A DNA stretch of 64,000 nucleotides from Ornithodoros turicata (Eukaryota > Arthropoda > Arachnida > Ixodida > Argasidae). Location: assembly GCF_037126465.1 (NCBI RefSeq), contig NC_088203.1, forward strand, positions 88,412,668-88,476,667, written 5' to 3'. A program made the position numbers and the translations under genes. The notes beneath the pieces are model-generated. The model made no database searches and had not been told where the DNA came from. It was given only the letters and a program-made list of their open reading frames with translations. Positions 1-9,370 of this stretch are shown piece by piece. Position 1 is the stretch's first letter. The number at the start of each line of letters is the position of its first letter.

Positions 1-640
1 GCCTTCCTTCATGCTCCTGCATGCACTCTTGCTCGCGTTCCGTCAACTACCAGAGAGAAATGAAAAATTTAGGGCGATCAACGGGATTCATGCGACAGAA
101 ACTAGTTTCCACCCCCACCCCCCGTTTCGCCCCTTTACCATGATCACGTCTTGTTCGGAATCACATACACACAGTACAGCCTAACCCACCGCTAACACGA
201 CTATGACTTCTTTTAGACCCCTTGTTAGCCAGACCTCGCTTCCATAAGGGTAGTGGAGTTGCCGGCCCAATGTAGAGTTGGGCCAACATCTCCATATTTT
301 TCTTTTTTCTTTTACCATTCAACCAACGACTACGGAGCCGATCTCCATATTTTTCTTTTTTTCACCAACCAATCAACCAACGACTACGGAACGCGCGACA
401 CGTGTCCGGACCTGCACGGGAGAGAAGCGCATCTGCCGACGGCCGAGCGCTAACCTGCGCACGCCCGTTGCATTCCCTTGTGTAGAACCGTGAGGCATTG
501 TTTCGGCGATGCTTTGAGATACATCGTGGTCACCGTGCCCTGTATAGGGTTGAACTTCACGGAAAGAATTTACCGCGGCGCTTTGTTATTATTTCACGGT
601 AAGTCTCACTTGAAATCTTATAACTCGCTAGCACACGCGT
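1..640. other. No gene recognised; AT/CT-rich non-coding stretch
   Basis: Only short open frames with pyrimidine-rich composition occur here, and none shows a recognisable domain. Apart from the tandem duplication at 288-392 I see nothing in it. Confidence 0.5.
288..392. repeat. Two-copy tandem duplication, unit about 53 bp
   Basis: A block beginning ATCTCCATATTTTTC and ending in ACCAACGACTACGGA occurs twice head to tail (288-340 and 341-392). The copies differ in their T/C tract. It explains the two overlapping small frames here, which are probably not genes. Confidence 0.75.
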
Positions 641-644
641 GTCA

Positions 645-654
645 TATATAAAAG
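645..654 (+). promoter_or_regulatory. Possible TATA box
   Basis: TATATAAAAG stands alone in mixed-composition sequence, with a pyrimidine-rich CACTTGC about 25-30 bp downstream where an initiator would be expected. No open frame or exon is recognisable downstream, so this may be chance. Confidence 0.2.
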
Positions 655-974
655 GGCTGCACTGTCACTTGCATTTCCACCGTGGCACTACCGTGTCTAA
701 AAATGTTTCCTATCTTTTTTCGTGGCCTACAACTCACGCGAAGTCAGCCCGGTTGTGGTGGTGGTCGTTGTTTCACTGAGCAGTCTGCCTCCCTCATAAC
801 CGACCCTGACGGTGTGAACGTTGCGCAACGTAGTTGGCGCTGAAATGTTATTTGACACTTGAGCTAGATTGCATCAGCCGAGCTAGCAACGATCGCAATT
901 TTTTTAAAAGTATTCAAATTTAAATGGAAATAAAATAAATGAAAAATAAATTCATAAAAATAAATTTAAATGAA

Positions 975-1106
975 AATTCAGTGCCCCTACTCATGAGGAA
1001 CAGTCATTCCTACCGGCATATGTTTATTTATATTTTTAAATTTAAAAATATAAATGAACACGTGCCAGCAGGAATGACTGTTCCTATGAGTAGGGCCCTG
1101 AAATTT
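975..1106. mobile_element. Foldback MITE (long palindrome)
   Basis: Arms at 975-1011 and 1070-1106 are inverted copies (CCCTACTCATGAGGAACAG against CTGTTCCTATGAGTAGGG). The centre is a second AT-rich palindrome. About 130 bp, with no coding capacity. The A/T-rich flanks prevent a clear target-site duplication call. Confidence 0.7.
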
Positions 1107-1136
1107 GGGGAATAAGAACGATGGCAATAGGCAGGC

Positions 1137-1384
1137 AATAGACCTCTCCCTGTATGTAAACAAATGACGTCATAGTGTTCGACAGCCCCACCAGTTTGGT
1201 AGAGTTGAACTATGCTCGAAGCTATGAGGGCGAACAAGGTCGCGCACGAAAGCCACGGTTTTGAGGAGATTACGATGGTCCCTACAAATGGCCATTCGTG
1301 GAACCCAGCTCTCCCCTTCCAATCTGTTTCGGTTTCAGTCTGTCTAACGACGTCATGATGACGTTCCTCGGGTAGAGGTTTATT
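1137..1384 (+). mobile_element. MITE family H, copy 1
   Basis: Starts AATAGACCTCTCCCTGT and ends GGTAGAGGTTTATT, so its ends are inverted repeats. Copies 2 (9371-9911) and 3 (11059-11346, minus) share the whole interior, including TGACGTCAT-like palindromes near both ends. No coding capacity. Copy 2 is flanked by TA on both sides, suggesting Tc1/mariner-type mobilisation in trans (inference). Confidence 0.75.
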
Positions 1385-1504
1385 AGGACCTCAAGAACAG
1401 CAAAATAGGCAATAAAATACAAAACTAGGCACGTTAATCTGGTACGCTATTTGGCCTTACTGGTGCTTCAGAACGCTCCCATCCAGGGAAAAAGGCTACG
1501 GTAC

Positions 1505-1579
1505 CGTAGAAGCTTTGACTTCTTGCCGACCTTGGTCTAGCAGACCTTTCCTTTTAATAAATGTATATCCCCCCCCCCC
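1505..1579 (+). mobile_element. 3' end of a non-LTR retroposon (module I, C-tailed)
   Basis: Shows the module I order: stem-loop at about 1523-1542 (TGC, GACC, loop, GGTC, GCA with internal loop C/TA), then GACCTTTCC, AATAAATGTATAT and a C run at 1569-1579. No coding sequence remains, so this is a heavily 5'-truncated copy. Its 5' boundary was not resolved. Confidence 0.65.
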
Positions 1580-1970
1580 GTCCTTTTGACTTCTTACACA
1601 CGAATGCTGAGGCGGCCTGGAACCACGTGGTATGGAATACTATTTTTAGTTCTCCGCCCCCGTAGATCTCGAAAGGCCAAATCTTTTCATCAAATATACA
1701 TGAACCCCTTCTAGAAAGCCAAGGTACTGAAGGAAACCAAACGCAAAAAAAGACAAAAAAGCGCAAACACCCAGAAACGAAAAGCAAAATGAAGCACTCA
1801 GCATGAGACGGAAAGGCGCACTCGGACTTGTACATCTAAAAAAGGCTGCTATAACATCTGATAATGTTCAAAAAGGCTACAGTTCGACAGAGTAGATAAA
1901 AAGGCAGGCAACTAAATAAACTACTTATAACCAATGTGAGCTAGTTTGTTACATCAGGGTTTGTGAAAAC
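1580..1970. other. No feature recognised
   Basis: An antisense open frame of 93 codons is low in complexity and has no recognisable domain. I see no repeat boundaries here. Confidence 0.4.
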
Positions 1971-2114
1971 CATGGCGGAGTTTGGACACAGCAACTCTGA
2001 GTTTCGGCGCGACGTTGAGCTGCGACGTGTACTGTGTTTTCATCGACAGCGCCGCAATAGGCCAAGTTCGCATACGTATGCCGTGGGAAACGGAAGAAGG
2101 CTCCTTTAGCACTC

Positions 2115-2383
2115 GTGAGTGCGTACTTTCCTGCCAATCCTGCCCAAAATTCCGGAAGCGACTTAAGGGCGACCCGCACACAACGTTTTCTCGACGCAAA
2201 AACGCCGAGCGCTCGGCCCTTTTACCTGCCTGGCCGGAAATGGCCGTCTGCACAGCCGCTCAGCTATGTGGGCATCTACGGTGTGGACGCAGACGCCAAG
2301 TACGCGCAAGTGGAAGACAGAATGGCCTGCTGCAGGAAGGGGACAGAAAACAATTGGGGACACGGGAGCATGTGCTACAAAAG
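2115..2383 (+). CDS. Candidate exon of an unrecognised gene
   Basis: The open frame from 2115 contains a stretch with gene-like composition, including VGIYGVDADAKYAQVEDR, CCRK and GHGSMCYK. It ends at AAG|GTATGCC (2383/2384), a good splice donor. The region is GC-rich compared with its flanks. A separate ATG in a strong context (ACCATGGCGG, about 1972) opens a 45-codon frame just upstream. I do not recognise the protein. It may be a host exon or an old transposon remnant, and no acceptor or further exon was found. Confidence 0.2.
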
Positions 2384-2811
2384 GTATGCCATCTCACTTG
2401 CAAGACATTGTTCGATTGTTGTTTCCCTCTGGCCTAGAAATCGCTGCAGCCAGCAGAGTGTTCCGGACAGTCTGGTATATATTCTGCGGCTGGTTATGTC
2501 AAACAAAGTACTCATTCCATTTGCTTTTGTGCCTGCGTCGTCCGTTTCTTGTCGCGACTCATTCATTCTCGACGAGCTGAAATGGCAACATCAGCGGGAG
2601 TCCAACTCGGGAGAACAGCGGACGGAAGCGGAAGGACAAGCAAGAGATTTCCACGCTGATACTCGATGCATTTATGCAAGGTTATACTGCACGTTTTTCA
2701 AATATCTGTCACGCATTTTATGCCAGCCTATACTAGCTGACACTCATGACGGGAAATACCGCTAGGGGCCGAAAACACAAGCTTCTTTCTAATTGCGTGT
2801 TAGCGCCGCGA

Positions 2812-3068
2812 AGCAACTGTGGCTATCAGCTGCGTGCAGATGTGGACAGATGGAGAGAGGACGGCAGGAAGGAGTGGGAGACAGGGGGTTGGTATGCGCC
2901 CTGGGCCGGCTCGAGGGGGAATTGTCCCGACATTCGTCTGGAAAGTCTTCGGAAAACCGAGGGAAAACCTCAGACAGCACAGACGGTGCCAGGATTCGAA
3001 CCCATGTCACCTCCCGGTCTCGGCGTGAAAGGTGATCATCCTAAGCATTATGCCGCGAGAGCTGGTAA
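2812..3068 (-). mobile_element. tRNA-related SINE, family 2, copy 1
   Basis: On the minus strand a pol III B-box-like motif GGGTTCGAATCCT lies at 2991-3003, in a tRNA-like context upstream of a long conserved body. The same body occurs at 55645-55906 on the same strand, with shared blocks such as GACATTCGTCTGGAAAGTC and ACAGATGGAGAGAGGAC. No coding capacity. The ends are approximate. Confidence 0.7.
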
Positions 3069-4228
3069 CACAAGCTTTGCGCAGGCTGATAGGCTGCGTC
3101 GAGAAAACGCCGTTCGAGGGTGGGCTCGACGTTTCTCTGTCGGGGAATGACGCCACGACCTCAAAGCTCTGCGTCGAGGGAACGCCGTATGCGGTGCCCG
3201 CTTTAAGCGGAAATTGTTCCTTTTTCAAGTTATCTATAGCCGCTTCGCGATCCTGCACTGAACCTGTCGCGACCCACAGTATGGGATGCACAGTGCTTTT
3301 TGTTGTTGGGGGGGGGGGGGGGTCGTTTTCTTTCCGGGAAAAGCTGCCCAGCAGTAAAGCTGATGTGCCCCATAATTATGACTGTCACACTAATAGTCTC
3401 CAACACTATGTCGGCGCTCACAGTTCCACGGAGTTCCACGGCTTCATTGATGCCCTTCGACTACTATACTCCAAGCGCTCCAACTTATGCTGCCAGGCAC
3501 ACGCATGCGCACGCCAAGTGAGCCTCCCTACGAACGATTCTTATATTTGGTCTTTTATTTTACTATGACCCTTTTCAGCACAGCCTACTTAAGTTCTTTT
3601 TCTTTCAAGTCGCGCATGATACGGCAATTCGAAGTATCCAGCTTCTGGAAAAATCAGGCAGTCTGAAAGCTCGCTATTATCTTTCCACACGCTCCACGTG
3701 CTCAGATTTCCGGCCGTTTACCCGTACTCGTCCAAACAGCTTAAGCACAAAATGAATCACGGGAGAAACAAGAATCTTTCGAGCCATGAACTCCGGATGA
3801 CATTCCGTTTGCCTCGCACCATTGCCCTCCTCAACAGGCAAAAACGGAGAGAAAGAGGACAAAGCGATCGTTACGGAAACAGTCGGATGCACATATGCGC
3901 CTTGTGCTCATTTCCCTGACTGTTATTACCTCAAGGTAGGTGTAAACTTCGGCGGAAACGCGACGTAAATTCCTCGTAAAGCATGCGCTCCGTATCCTTT
4001 TCATCTTGAGTCGAACCGTGAAAAAACGCGATATAAGGCAGGAAAGACGTGGTTTGGGCAATGTTTGTCCCTGCAAACGTCCAACGTGGAAAACAACTCA
4101 AGGAATCCGCGAAATATATTACCCGGCGTTGTATCTGCAACTGTTCCATTTCGTACGTAAAACAAAACAACGGACTACAAGGTGATCAAAATGAGTATAT
4201 TTCGTAGCAAGTGATAGCTGTTCTCCTC
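3069..4228. other. No gene recognised
   Basis: A run of G near 3308 breaks an open frame of 178 codons (3032-3568) that has no recognisable domain. The rest is unremarkable; I see no repeat with clear boundaries. Confidence 0.4.
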
Positions 4229-4545
4229 CTTTTAAAAGCAACTCTACATAGCTCGCCGATCATTCTCAAGTATCGTGCTCCATTAAAAAGTGTGGCTTAC
4301 AATATCAAAATATGCGATTCCGTTCTACTGAGCGTATTTAACAAGAGAACATGCTATTCAAAAAGCAATAATCCGCGCCGTTCTCCTTCCTTCTTGGTAT
4401 TCAGCTACGTCACGAAGTTCCCACAAACAACAAATCCGCAATCTAGGCGCTGGAGATCAGTGACGCTACGGACCCCTGGCCAATGACTGGGCTGCGTCGA
4501 GACAAGCCGTTGTGCGCGGGGTCTACAGCATTGTTCACACTGCCG
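4229..4545 (+). mobile_element. Diverged dispersed repeat, shared with 20451-20775
   Basis: Shares an ordered series of blocks with 20451-20775: GCTCRCGAWNATTCTC, AATCCGCG, TCTCCTTCCT, CACTGGAGAT-like and CCAATGACNGGSC, then a CGTTGTGCGCGGG-like end. About 300 bp and non-coding. The other copy begins GGGACACTAAA. Probably a MITE. Confidence 0.5.
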
Positions 4546-4727
4546 CGTTTCAGAGCGTGTGGACGCGGGCTAACGTTGGTTACCGTAGCATCGGACGCGT
4601 GCGAGACTTTCCGCCCTTCCATTCCGCAGTGAACCAATCGCCGCGTGCCGCGCATGCGTGTTGAGGCGCTTCTCCTCCGTGTGAGACGAATACGCCATAA
4701 CAGTAGGCCATCTTTTCGCGCAGTCCC

Positions 4728-4852
4728 TTCCGCGATTTCCTTCCCTCGTCATCCTTTCATGTGAACCTTTTTCGAATGGGGTAGGGTCCTGCACTCAACG
4801 CAGGGAAACATCCCACAACATCATCATCCATTCATCTATGTTGTTGGTGTTG
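4728..4852 (+). mobile_element. 125-bp 5'-truncated retroposon insertion (module II, TTG-tailed)
   Basis: Flanked by the 14-bp direct repeat TTTCGCGCAGTCCC (4714-4727 and 4853-4866). Its 3' part is stem CCTGC/GCAGG (4788-4792/4800-4804), then GAAACATCCCAC, ATCATCATCC and a TTGTTGGTGTTG tail. The same order ends element E, 50739-50803, 52844-52906 and 45005-45072 (minus). Target duplication plus simple-repeat tail indicates target-primed reverse transcription. Confidence 0.75.
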
Positions 4853-4969
4853 TTTCGCGCAGTCCCAGTATCCGCAGTATTCGCGTGCACTTTGGTAAAC
4901 TGCCACCGTAACTAATGTGAGCCTTAATGGGCTCCTCTTAATCCTCCTCGTGAACTGCATGTAACGTTG

Positions 4970-5276
4970 TGTTAGTGTTTATTTTCTTCTTTCTTTCTTT
5001 CCTTTCGTTTTGTTTCTTTTTGTTTCTGTTTCCTTTTCCTTGCTTTTGTTTCTTGTTTTCTTTCTCTTTCCTTTCTTTGTTTCGATTCCCCCTTTTTTCT
5101 TTTTCTTTTTCCTTCCTTTTCTTTTTGATTCCCCTTTTTGTTTTTCTTTCTCCTTCCTTTTCTTTTTTGTTCTCCCCTTCCCCCTTGTTCCCTTTTTTGT
5201 CGGAATAGCAAGCCGGCTCTTTGCCTGGCTAACCTTTGCTTTCTTTTTTTCTTAATAAACATATCCCCCACCTCCT
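4970..5276 (+). mobile_element. 3' end of a non-LTR retrotransposon (module I), element F
   Basis: A long T/C tract (4970-5200) is followed by the module I hairpin (AGC-C-GGC, loop, GCC-TG-GCT, about 5209-5231), AACCTTTGC, AATAAACATAT and CCCCCACCTCCTC. The same polypyrimidine-hairpin-AATAAA-C order ends element B, whose ORFs are complete. The open frames across this tract on both strands are composition artefacts. I saw no RNase H remnant upstream, so the copy retains only 3' UTR. Confidence 0.75.
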
Positions 5277-5688
5277 CTTCATCCTCACAATAAGTCAAAT
5301 AGTAACACAGTAAGGAATGGAAACGGAACAGTTACGTATAGAGTACATTGTATTTTCATCTTTCAGAGACGCACCTGTGCAGCACGGGCGTGGATTGTTC
5401 TGCTCTTCGTTAGCCCTAAGGTAACCCAGCTATCTTAAACCCGAAATAACTCCTCACCTTCAGGCCGATGGCCAAGAATGGTGATGGTGGTCGTTCCGGT
5501 CTCCCCGGAACGCACGACGCGGTTCCCCGAGGCCGTAGTCGCTCCCCGGTACGGAGAAACCGGTCGAACTCCGCCCCTTGCGAACGGACACTTCTGTCGC
5601 TTCAACAGCCTTCTCTGGCCGAGAACCGAACATCAGGCACAGAAGTGTATGACGTAAGTCAGACCAGTGATCCAATGAATTGTGATGA

Positions 5689-6737
5689 GGGGGGGGGGAT
5701 ATAGGTTTATTGCAAAACAAAACAAAAAACACGAAAGAGGGGAAAGGTTAGCCTGGCTCCAGCAGCCGACTTGCTATTCCCGCTTACAAAAAGGAAAAGG
5801 GAGAAAAGGAAAAATAAAGTGAAAGAAGAAAAAAGATAGACAAATCGGAAAGAGCGAAAGAAGAGGCGCAGTCACAGGCTCAGCGCGAGCCTTGTGTCGG
5901 TAAGGAAGCGTACGAGTTCCCTTCCGACGCGCCACTGAATGGGGCGTTGCAGAGGGCCCAGTAGCGTTGCCAGTGTGACCTCCCTGAGCCCTAGGGCAGC
6001 TTGCCGCTCCATCAGAGTGGCACGGGGAGCGGCGAACAGGCGACAGTGGAGGAGTAGGTGGGAGGTGTTGCCCTCGGTAGAGCAGGCTGCACATGTAGGG
6101 GTGTCAAGCGTGTTGAGTTGGAAGAGCCGTGTTGGCGTTCGAGCCACGCTTAATCGAAGACGGTGGATAACGGACGCCTCCCTCCTCGTGATGTTTGGGG
6201 GAGGGACGTATTGCATTTTTGGGTCGATGGAGTGCAGAAATGTGTTGGGCGAGATGGCACGTTCTGTGAAATCTTGGACACAGCGAGAGCGCAAGCGACG
6301 TATTTGGAGCAGGCAGGCAGACATTGAAAGCGGGATGCTGAGACTCAAGGCAGCCGTGGTATGGGCACGTTTCGCAGCAATGTCGGCACGGGTATTTCCG
6401 GGCAACTGACTGGGTACCCACTGGAGCCGTACGCTGTGGCCGGAAGCCAAGAGCTCGTTGTATCTGGCGAGTACAAGCGTGCGGAGATCGCAAATAGCAC
6501 TGCACCGGTACGGCGCGAAGGTCTCCAATGCTGACTTGCTGTCCGTGAAGATGGACCACGAGTCGGCCTGTGAACCGGATATGGCGTTGAGCGCTTCATA
6601 GATGGCTGTCAGTTCCGCTTCGGTGGATGAAGTTTCATGCGGCAGCTTGAAAGTCTGCGTAGTATCGCTGTGAGGTATGTAGAAAGCTGCAGACGACGCG
6701 CCGTACACAACCGAGCAATCTGTGAAAATTCATTGAA
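5689..6737 (-). mobile_element. Element D: 5'-truncated non-LTR retrotransposon in ORF1 of E
   Basis: Flanked by the 11-bp duplication AATTGTGATGA (5678-5688 and 6738-6748). In its own sense it runs from 6737 to a 10-nt C tail at 5689-5698. It carries the RNase H end of ORF2, a pyrimidine-rich 3' UTR and the module I hairpin (AGT-C-GGC, loop, GCC-AG-GCT, near 5735-5757), then AATAAACCTATAT. The C run is absent from the other flank, so it came with the element. Confidence 0.9.
5872..6737 (-). pseudogene. ORF2 C-terminal fragment: RNase H and zinc-finger tail (element D)
   Basis: The frame is open from the truncation point to the stop at 5872. RNase H motifs are visible: FTDCS (first Asp), STEAELTAIYEAL (Glu), IFTDSKSALE (Asp) and LPGNTRAD (Asp). 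The usual WVPSHIGLPGN block reads WVPSQLPGN, so the conserved His-Ile-Gly is missing and the enzyme is probably inactive. A CAAC...HLLLHC zinc-binding motif follows, then a LATLLGP-type tail shared with elements B, C and G. Endonuclease and RT domains were lost by 5' truncation. Confidence 0.85.
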
Positions 6738-7553
6738 AATTGTGATGAATCACTCGACCAAGATATGGGGGACCCTTTCACGCTGGTGACTTACAAGAAA
6801 AATAGGCCTCAAGGCATCCCTGTATTGTTCAAGCCAGTTGACCCTGGAAAGTCGTTTTGGAAAGTCAATCCCAACGTGGTAGCGAAGACTATTCGCTCTG
6901 CGGCCCAGGAATCAATTCTCCGTCATCGTGTCAACGCTGATGGCTCCATGTGCATCTTCGTCCAGACGGAAGGGGCAGTGTCTAATCTGATGACCCTTAG
7001 TGAAGTGGCTGGGGTGGCAGTTACTGTCACCATCCCCTCCTCATACGTTAATAACATGGGGAAAATCTATGACGTCCCACTGGAGTATACCGACGAGGAA
7101 CTCACCTCGTATTTGGGAGAGGATGGCGTCATAGCCGCTCGGCGTCAAGTGCGGCATGTCTCTCATGAAGATGGGTCGGACCAGTACATCCCCCTTCGAA
7201 ATGTCATATTGACCTTCAAGTCCAACAGAAGGATACCTGAGGAAGTTAAGTTTGGCTTCTCAACGCATAAGGTGCATGAGTATGTGGAAGGTCCAGTGCA
7301 ATGCTATCACTGCCAGAGGTTCGGTCATCTTGCTCGAAGCTGTCGATGGCCACCATAGCTGGGCGTCCTGACTCATGAGGACCCTCATGAAGACGCCTCA
7401 CCCTCACCTCATCGTCGTGAGGTGAGGGTGAGTGAGGCCAGACCACGCTGAATGTTCCTCACGAGGACAGTCGTGAGGCATTGTTCCTCATGAGGCCCAC
7501 TGTGAGGGCCCTCATGAGGCCAGTCGTGAGGCCAACGTGAGGGCCGTGAGGCT

Positions 7554-7805
7554 CCTCACGGATGAGGCCGTGAGGCCCTTTGTGAGGAACCTCACGGATG
7601 AGGCTGTGAGGCCTTTCGTGAGGGACCTCACGGATGAGGCCATGAGGCCTTTCGTGAGGGACCTCACGGATGAGGTTGTGAGGCCTTTCGTGATGGACCT
7701 CACGGATGAGGTCATGAGGTATTCCGTGAGAGATCTCACGGATGAGGCCATGAGGCCTTTCGTGTGGGACCTTACAGATGAGGTGATGGGTTCGGGCTCC
7801 TCTTT
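7554..7805 (+). repeat. 36-bp minisatellite, about seven units
   Basis: Consecutive units start at about 7554, 7590, 7626, 7662, 7698, 7734 and 7770. Each begins with CCTCACGGATGAGG or a close variant and continues TGAGGCCTTTCGTGAGG. The unit length is a multiple of three, which keeps long repetitive frames open on both strands; these are not genes. Confidence 0.9.
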
Positions 7806-8039
7806 GCTGATGCCAAACACTAACGTTAAACCTCACTGTGACAGTAACAACTGTTACCGAATTTATCGAAGCACCGCACGAAACCCTATAAACAGTTTAA
7901 TGTCGCGCAGTATAATTGGTACCAACTACTGACACAGTAGTTCAACGCCGACGTGTCATGTGAACATGACGGAAAGTTCTTTTGAGGCTCATGTGCCTAC
8001 TTGTGACTTGTAAACACGTCAGGTCATAACGGTATTCAC

Positions 8040-8500
8040 GAAGCGAGGGTTCGTGAGGATGAGGGGATTGAGGCCATGAGGGTCCTCATGAGAAGAAGGT
8101 ACGTGAGGCCATGAGGGCCCTCATGAGGTGAGGGCACGTGAGGATGAGGACTCGTGAGGCCACGTGGATCCTCATTAGGCGAAAGTACGCGAGGCGCCGT
8201 GAGGACATGAGGGCCCTCATGAGGTGAGGACACGTGAGGATGAGGACCTCGTGAGGCGATGATACATGAGGCCATAAGGGTTGTGAATAGCCTCATGAGG
8301 TGAGGACATGTGAAGATGAGGATGGTGAGGACTCTCGGGATCCCGATGCCCTGAGGTGAGGTTTGTGAGGGCAAAATTTAAAATGGAATGTGAGGGTGAG
8401 GGTAACTGAGGTTTAGTTACTGGTGAGGAAAATCTGGTGAGGGTGAGTGAGGCCAACAAAGCCTGTGCCTCGTGAGGTGAGGATGAGTGAGGCCGCAGGA
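8040..8500 (+). repeat. Irregular GTGAGG/CTCATGAGG satellite
   Basis: Palindromic CCCTCATGAGG cores alternate with ACGTGAGGATGAGG blocks at irregular spacing. It is related in sequence to the 36-bp array but has no fixed unit. The many CTCATGAG palindromes could form cruciforms. Confidence 0.75.
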
Positions 8501-9016
8501 AAATGCACACCTATGATGGCCACTACGGTGCAAGTTCTGCTCTCAGCCGCACACGCTCAAGGAATGTACAGCGCGGCGCCAACAGAAATGTGCAAACTGC
8601 GAGGGACCGCATGCTGCATCGCATTCTTTATGTCCCCGGAAGAGGGCAGCTACAGGGCGTTTTCAGGCTCGTGTTTTGACCAACACCCCTTCCCCTTCCC
8701 CTGGGATCAGGAAGGCACGACGTAGTGCACAAACGGACGGAGGTTCAACTTTAGGTCTCCAGGCGGCCAAAAGTGGTCGACCACAAACTACTGCGAGATC
8801 CCAAAGGGCACCTCAGCAGGTCTCAAAACCAACAGTCAAAACCCCCAAACCACAAGCATTTAAGCCTCAACCGAGTAGGCATGTGCGGCTCCTAGATAGC
8901 CAGCATGACATCCCTAATGCTACCACTCCTCTCCGTGCAACTTTCCACTCCTAGAGTGGAAAACCTCCCCACTTCATCATCACAATATATATGTTGTTGT
9001 TGTTCATCTTTTAGAA

Positions 9017-9369
9017 GTCACATTAAAGTATGAAATTCGAAGCCATCCGTTGTCGATAACGTCAGCTATAGCTGTTTCTCTGTTTCATTTTTTTGCTTTT
9101 TTTTGTTTCTTTTTCCAGCTTGAAACTGTAGGCAAAGCAACAATAGAGTGCGTAAATAGGAGGTTGTTTCAGTACTCCAGGATGTGTGCTGTGAAGGACT
9201 ATACGTATCTTTCTCGAATCGTTTTTCATATTTTTGGTACCCAATTTGAAAGAGAATGGAGTTTTTCAGTAATGAATTCTGCACACAGCCTCCCGGCTCC
9301 ACAATAACTACACGGCTCCTGTTCGTGTGTATATTTATTATTTTATAGTATATCAAGATATTTTATGGT
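9017..9369. other. No gene recognised
   Basis: A poly-T/pyrimidine tract at 9088-9117 and a short open frame (to 9307) without recognisable domains. Nothing else seen. Confidence 0.4.
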
Positions 9370-9370
9370 A

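Larger units (their letters stand above)
7354..8514. mobile_element. 1.16-kb insertion carrying minisatellite arrays
   Basis: Bounded by the 9-bp duplication GATGGCCAC (7345-7353 and 8515-8523), and its removal restores the ORF1 frame. Its termini are weakly inverted: the left starts CATAGCTGGGCGTCCTG, and the reverse complement of the right starts ATAGGTGTGC and also contains TCCTG. Two blocks of GTGAGG/CTCATGAGG repeats flank a unique core of about 230 bp (7806-8035). Open frames inside are repeat artefacts. It is probably a non-autonomous DNA transposon with internal satellites. The 9-bp duplication would fit a Mutator-like group, but that is inference. Confidence 0.7.
5468..8954 (+). pseudogene. 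Non-LTR ORF1 (gag-like, three zinc knuckles), split by two insertions
   Basis: Three exact pieces, 5468-5688, 6749-7353 and 8524-8954, join in frame to 419 codons including the stop; the codons at both junctions are restored when one target-duplication copy is removed. The start is ATG at 5468 (MAKNGDGG). A basic/Ser N-terminus is followed by a central domain laid out like that of element B ORF1 (VLFKPVDPGK...AARRQVR) and three CCHC knuckles: CYHCQRFGHLARSC before the second insertion, then CKFCSQPHTLKEC and CANCEGPHAASHSLC after it. The tail is rich in Gln, Lys and Pro. ORF1 proteins of this class bind element RNA (family knowledge). The stop codon lies in the loop of the 3' hairpin. The copy is dead because it is interrupted. 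Confidence 0.85.
5368..9003 (+). mobile_element. Element E: ORF1-only retroposon carrying two later insertions
   Basis: Candidate target duplication TTCATCTTTYAGA (5355-5367 and 9004-9016, one mismatch). Without the two insertions (5689-6737 and 7354-8514) it is about 1.4 kb: a 100-nt leader, one 418-codon gag-like ORF, then immediately the module II 3' end (hairpin CCACTC/GAGTGG at 8945-8959, GAAAACCTCCCCAC, ATCATC, four TTG units). No endonuclease or reverse transcriptase gene lies between ORF1 and the 3' end, so it must have been mobilised in trans or be an internal-deletion derivative. A competing flank pair (5277-5292/8972-8987) is listed under rejected items. Confidence 0.65.

Noticed and set aside
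4969..5298. Long hydrophobic or Lys/Arg-rich open frames on both strands
   Set aside because: They are translations of a T/C-rich 3' UTR tract. The repeated Phe/Leu/Ser or Lys/Arg/Glu composition comes from base composition, not from a protein.
7459..8510. Repetitive open frames (HERPHSLIREVP-type repeats)
   Set aside because: The 36-bp unit is a multiple of three and keeps frames open on both strands. The same DNA is an insertion in ORF1, and no start or domain supports a gene.
5277..8987. Alternative target duplication for element E: CTTCATCMTCACAATA at 5277-5292 and 8972-8987
   Set aside because: It is longer (15 of 16 match), but it would place the TTG tail outside the element, whereas four other insertions with the same 3' end have the TTG tail inside their duplications. 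The second copy is part of the conserved module II strip. Kept as an alternative.
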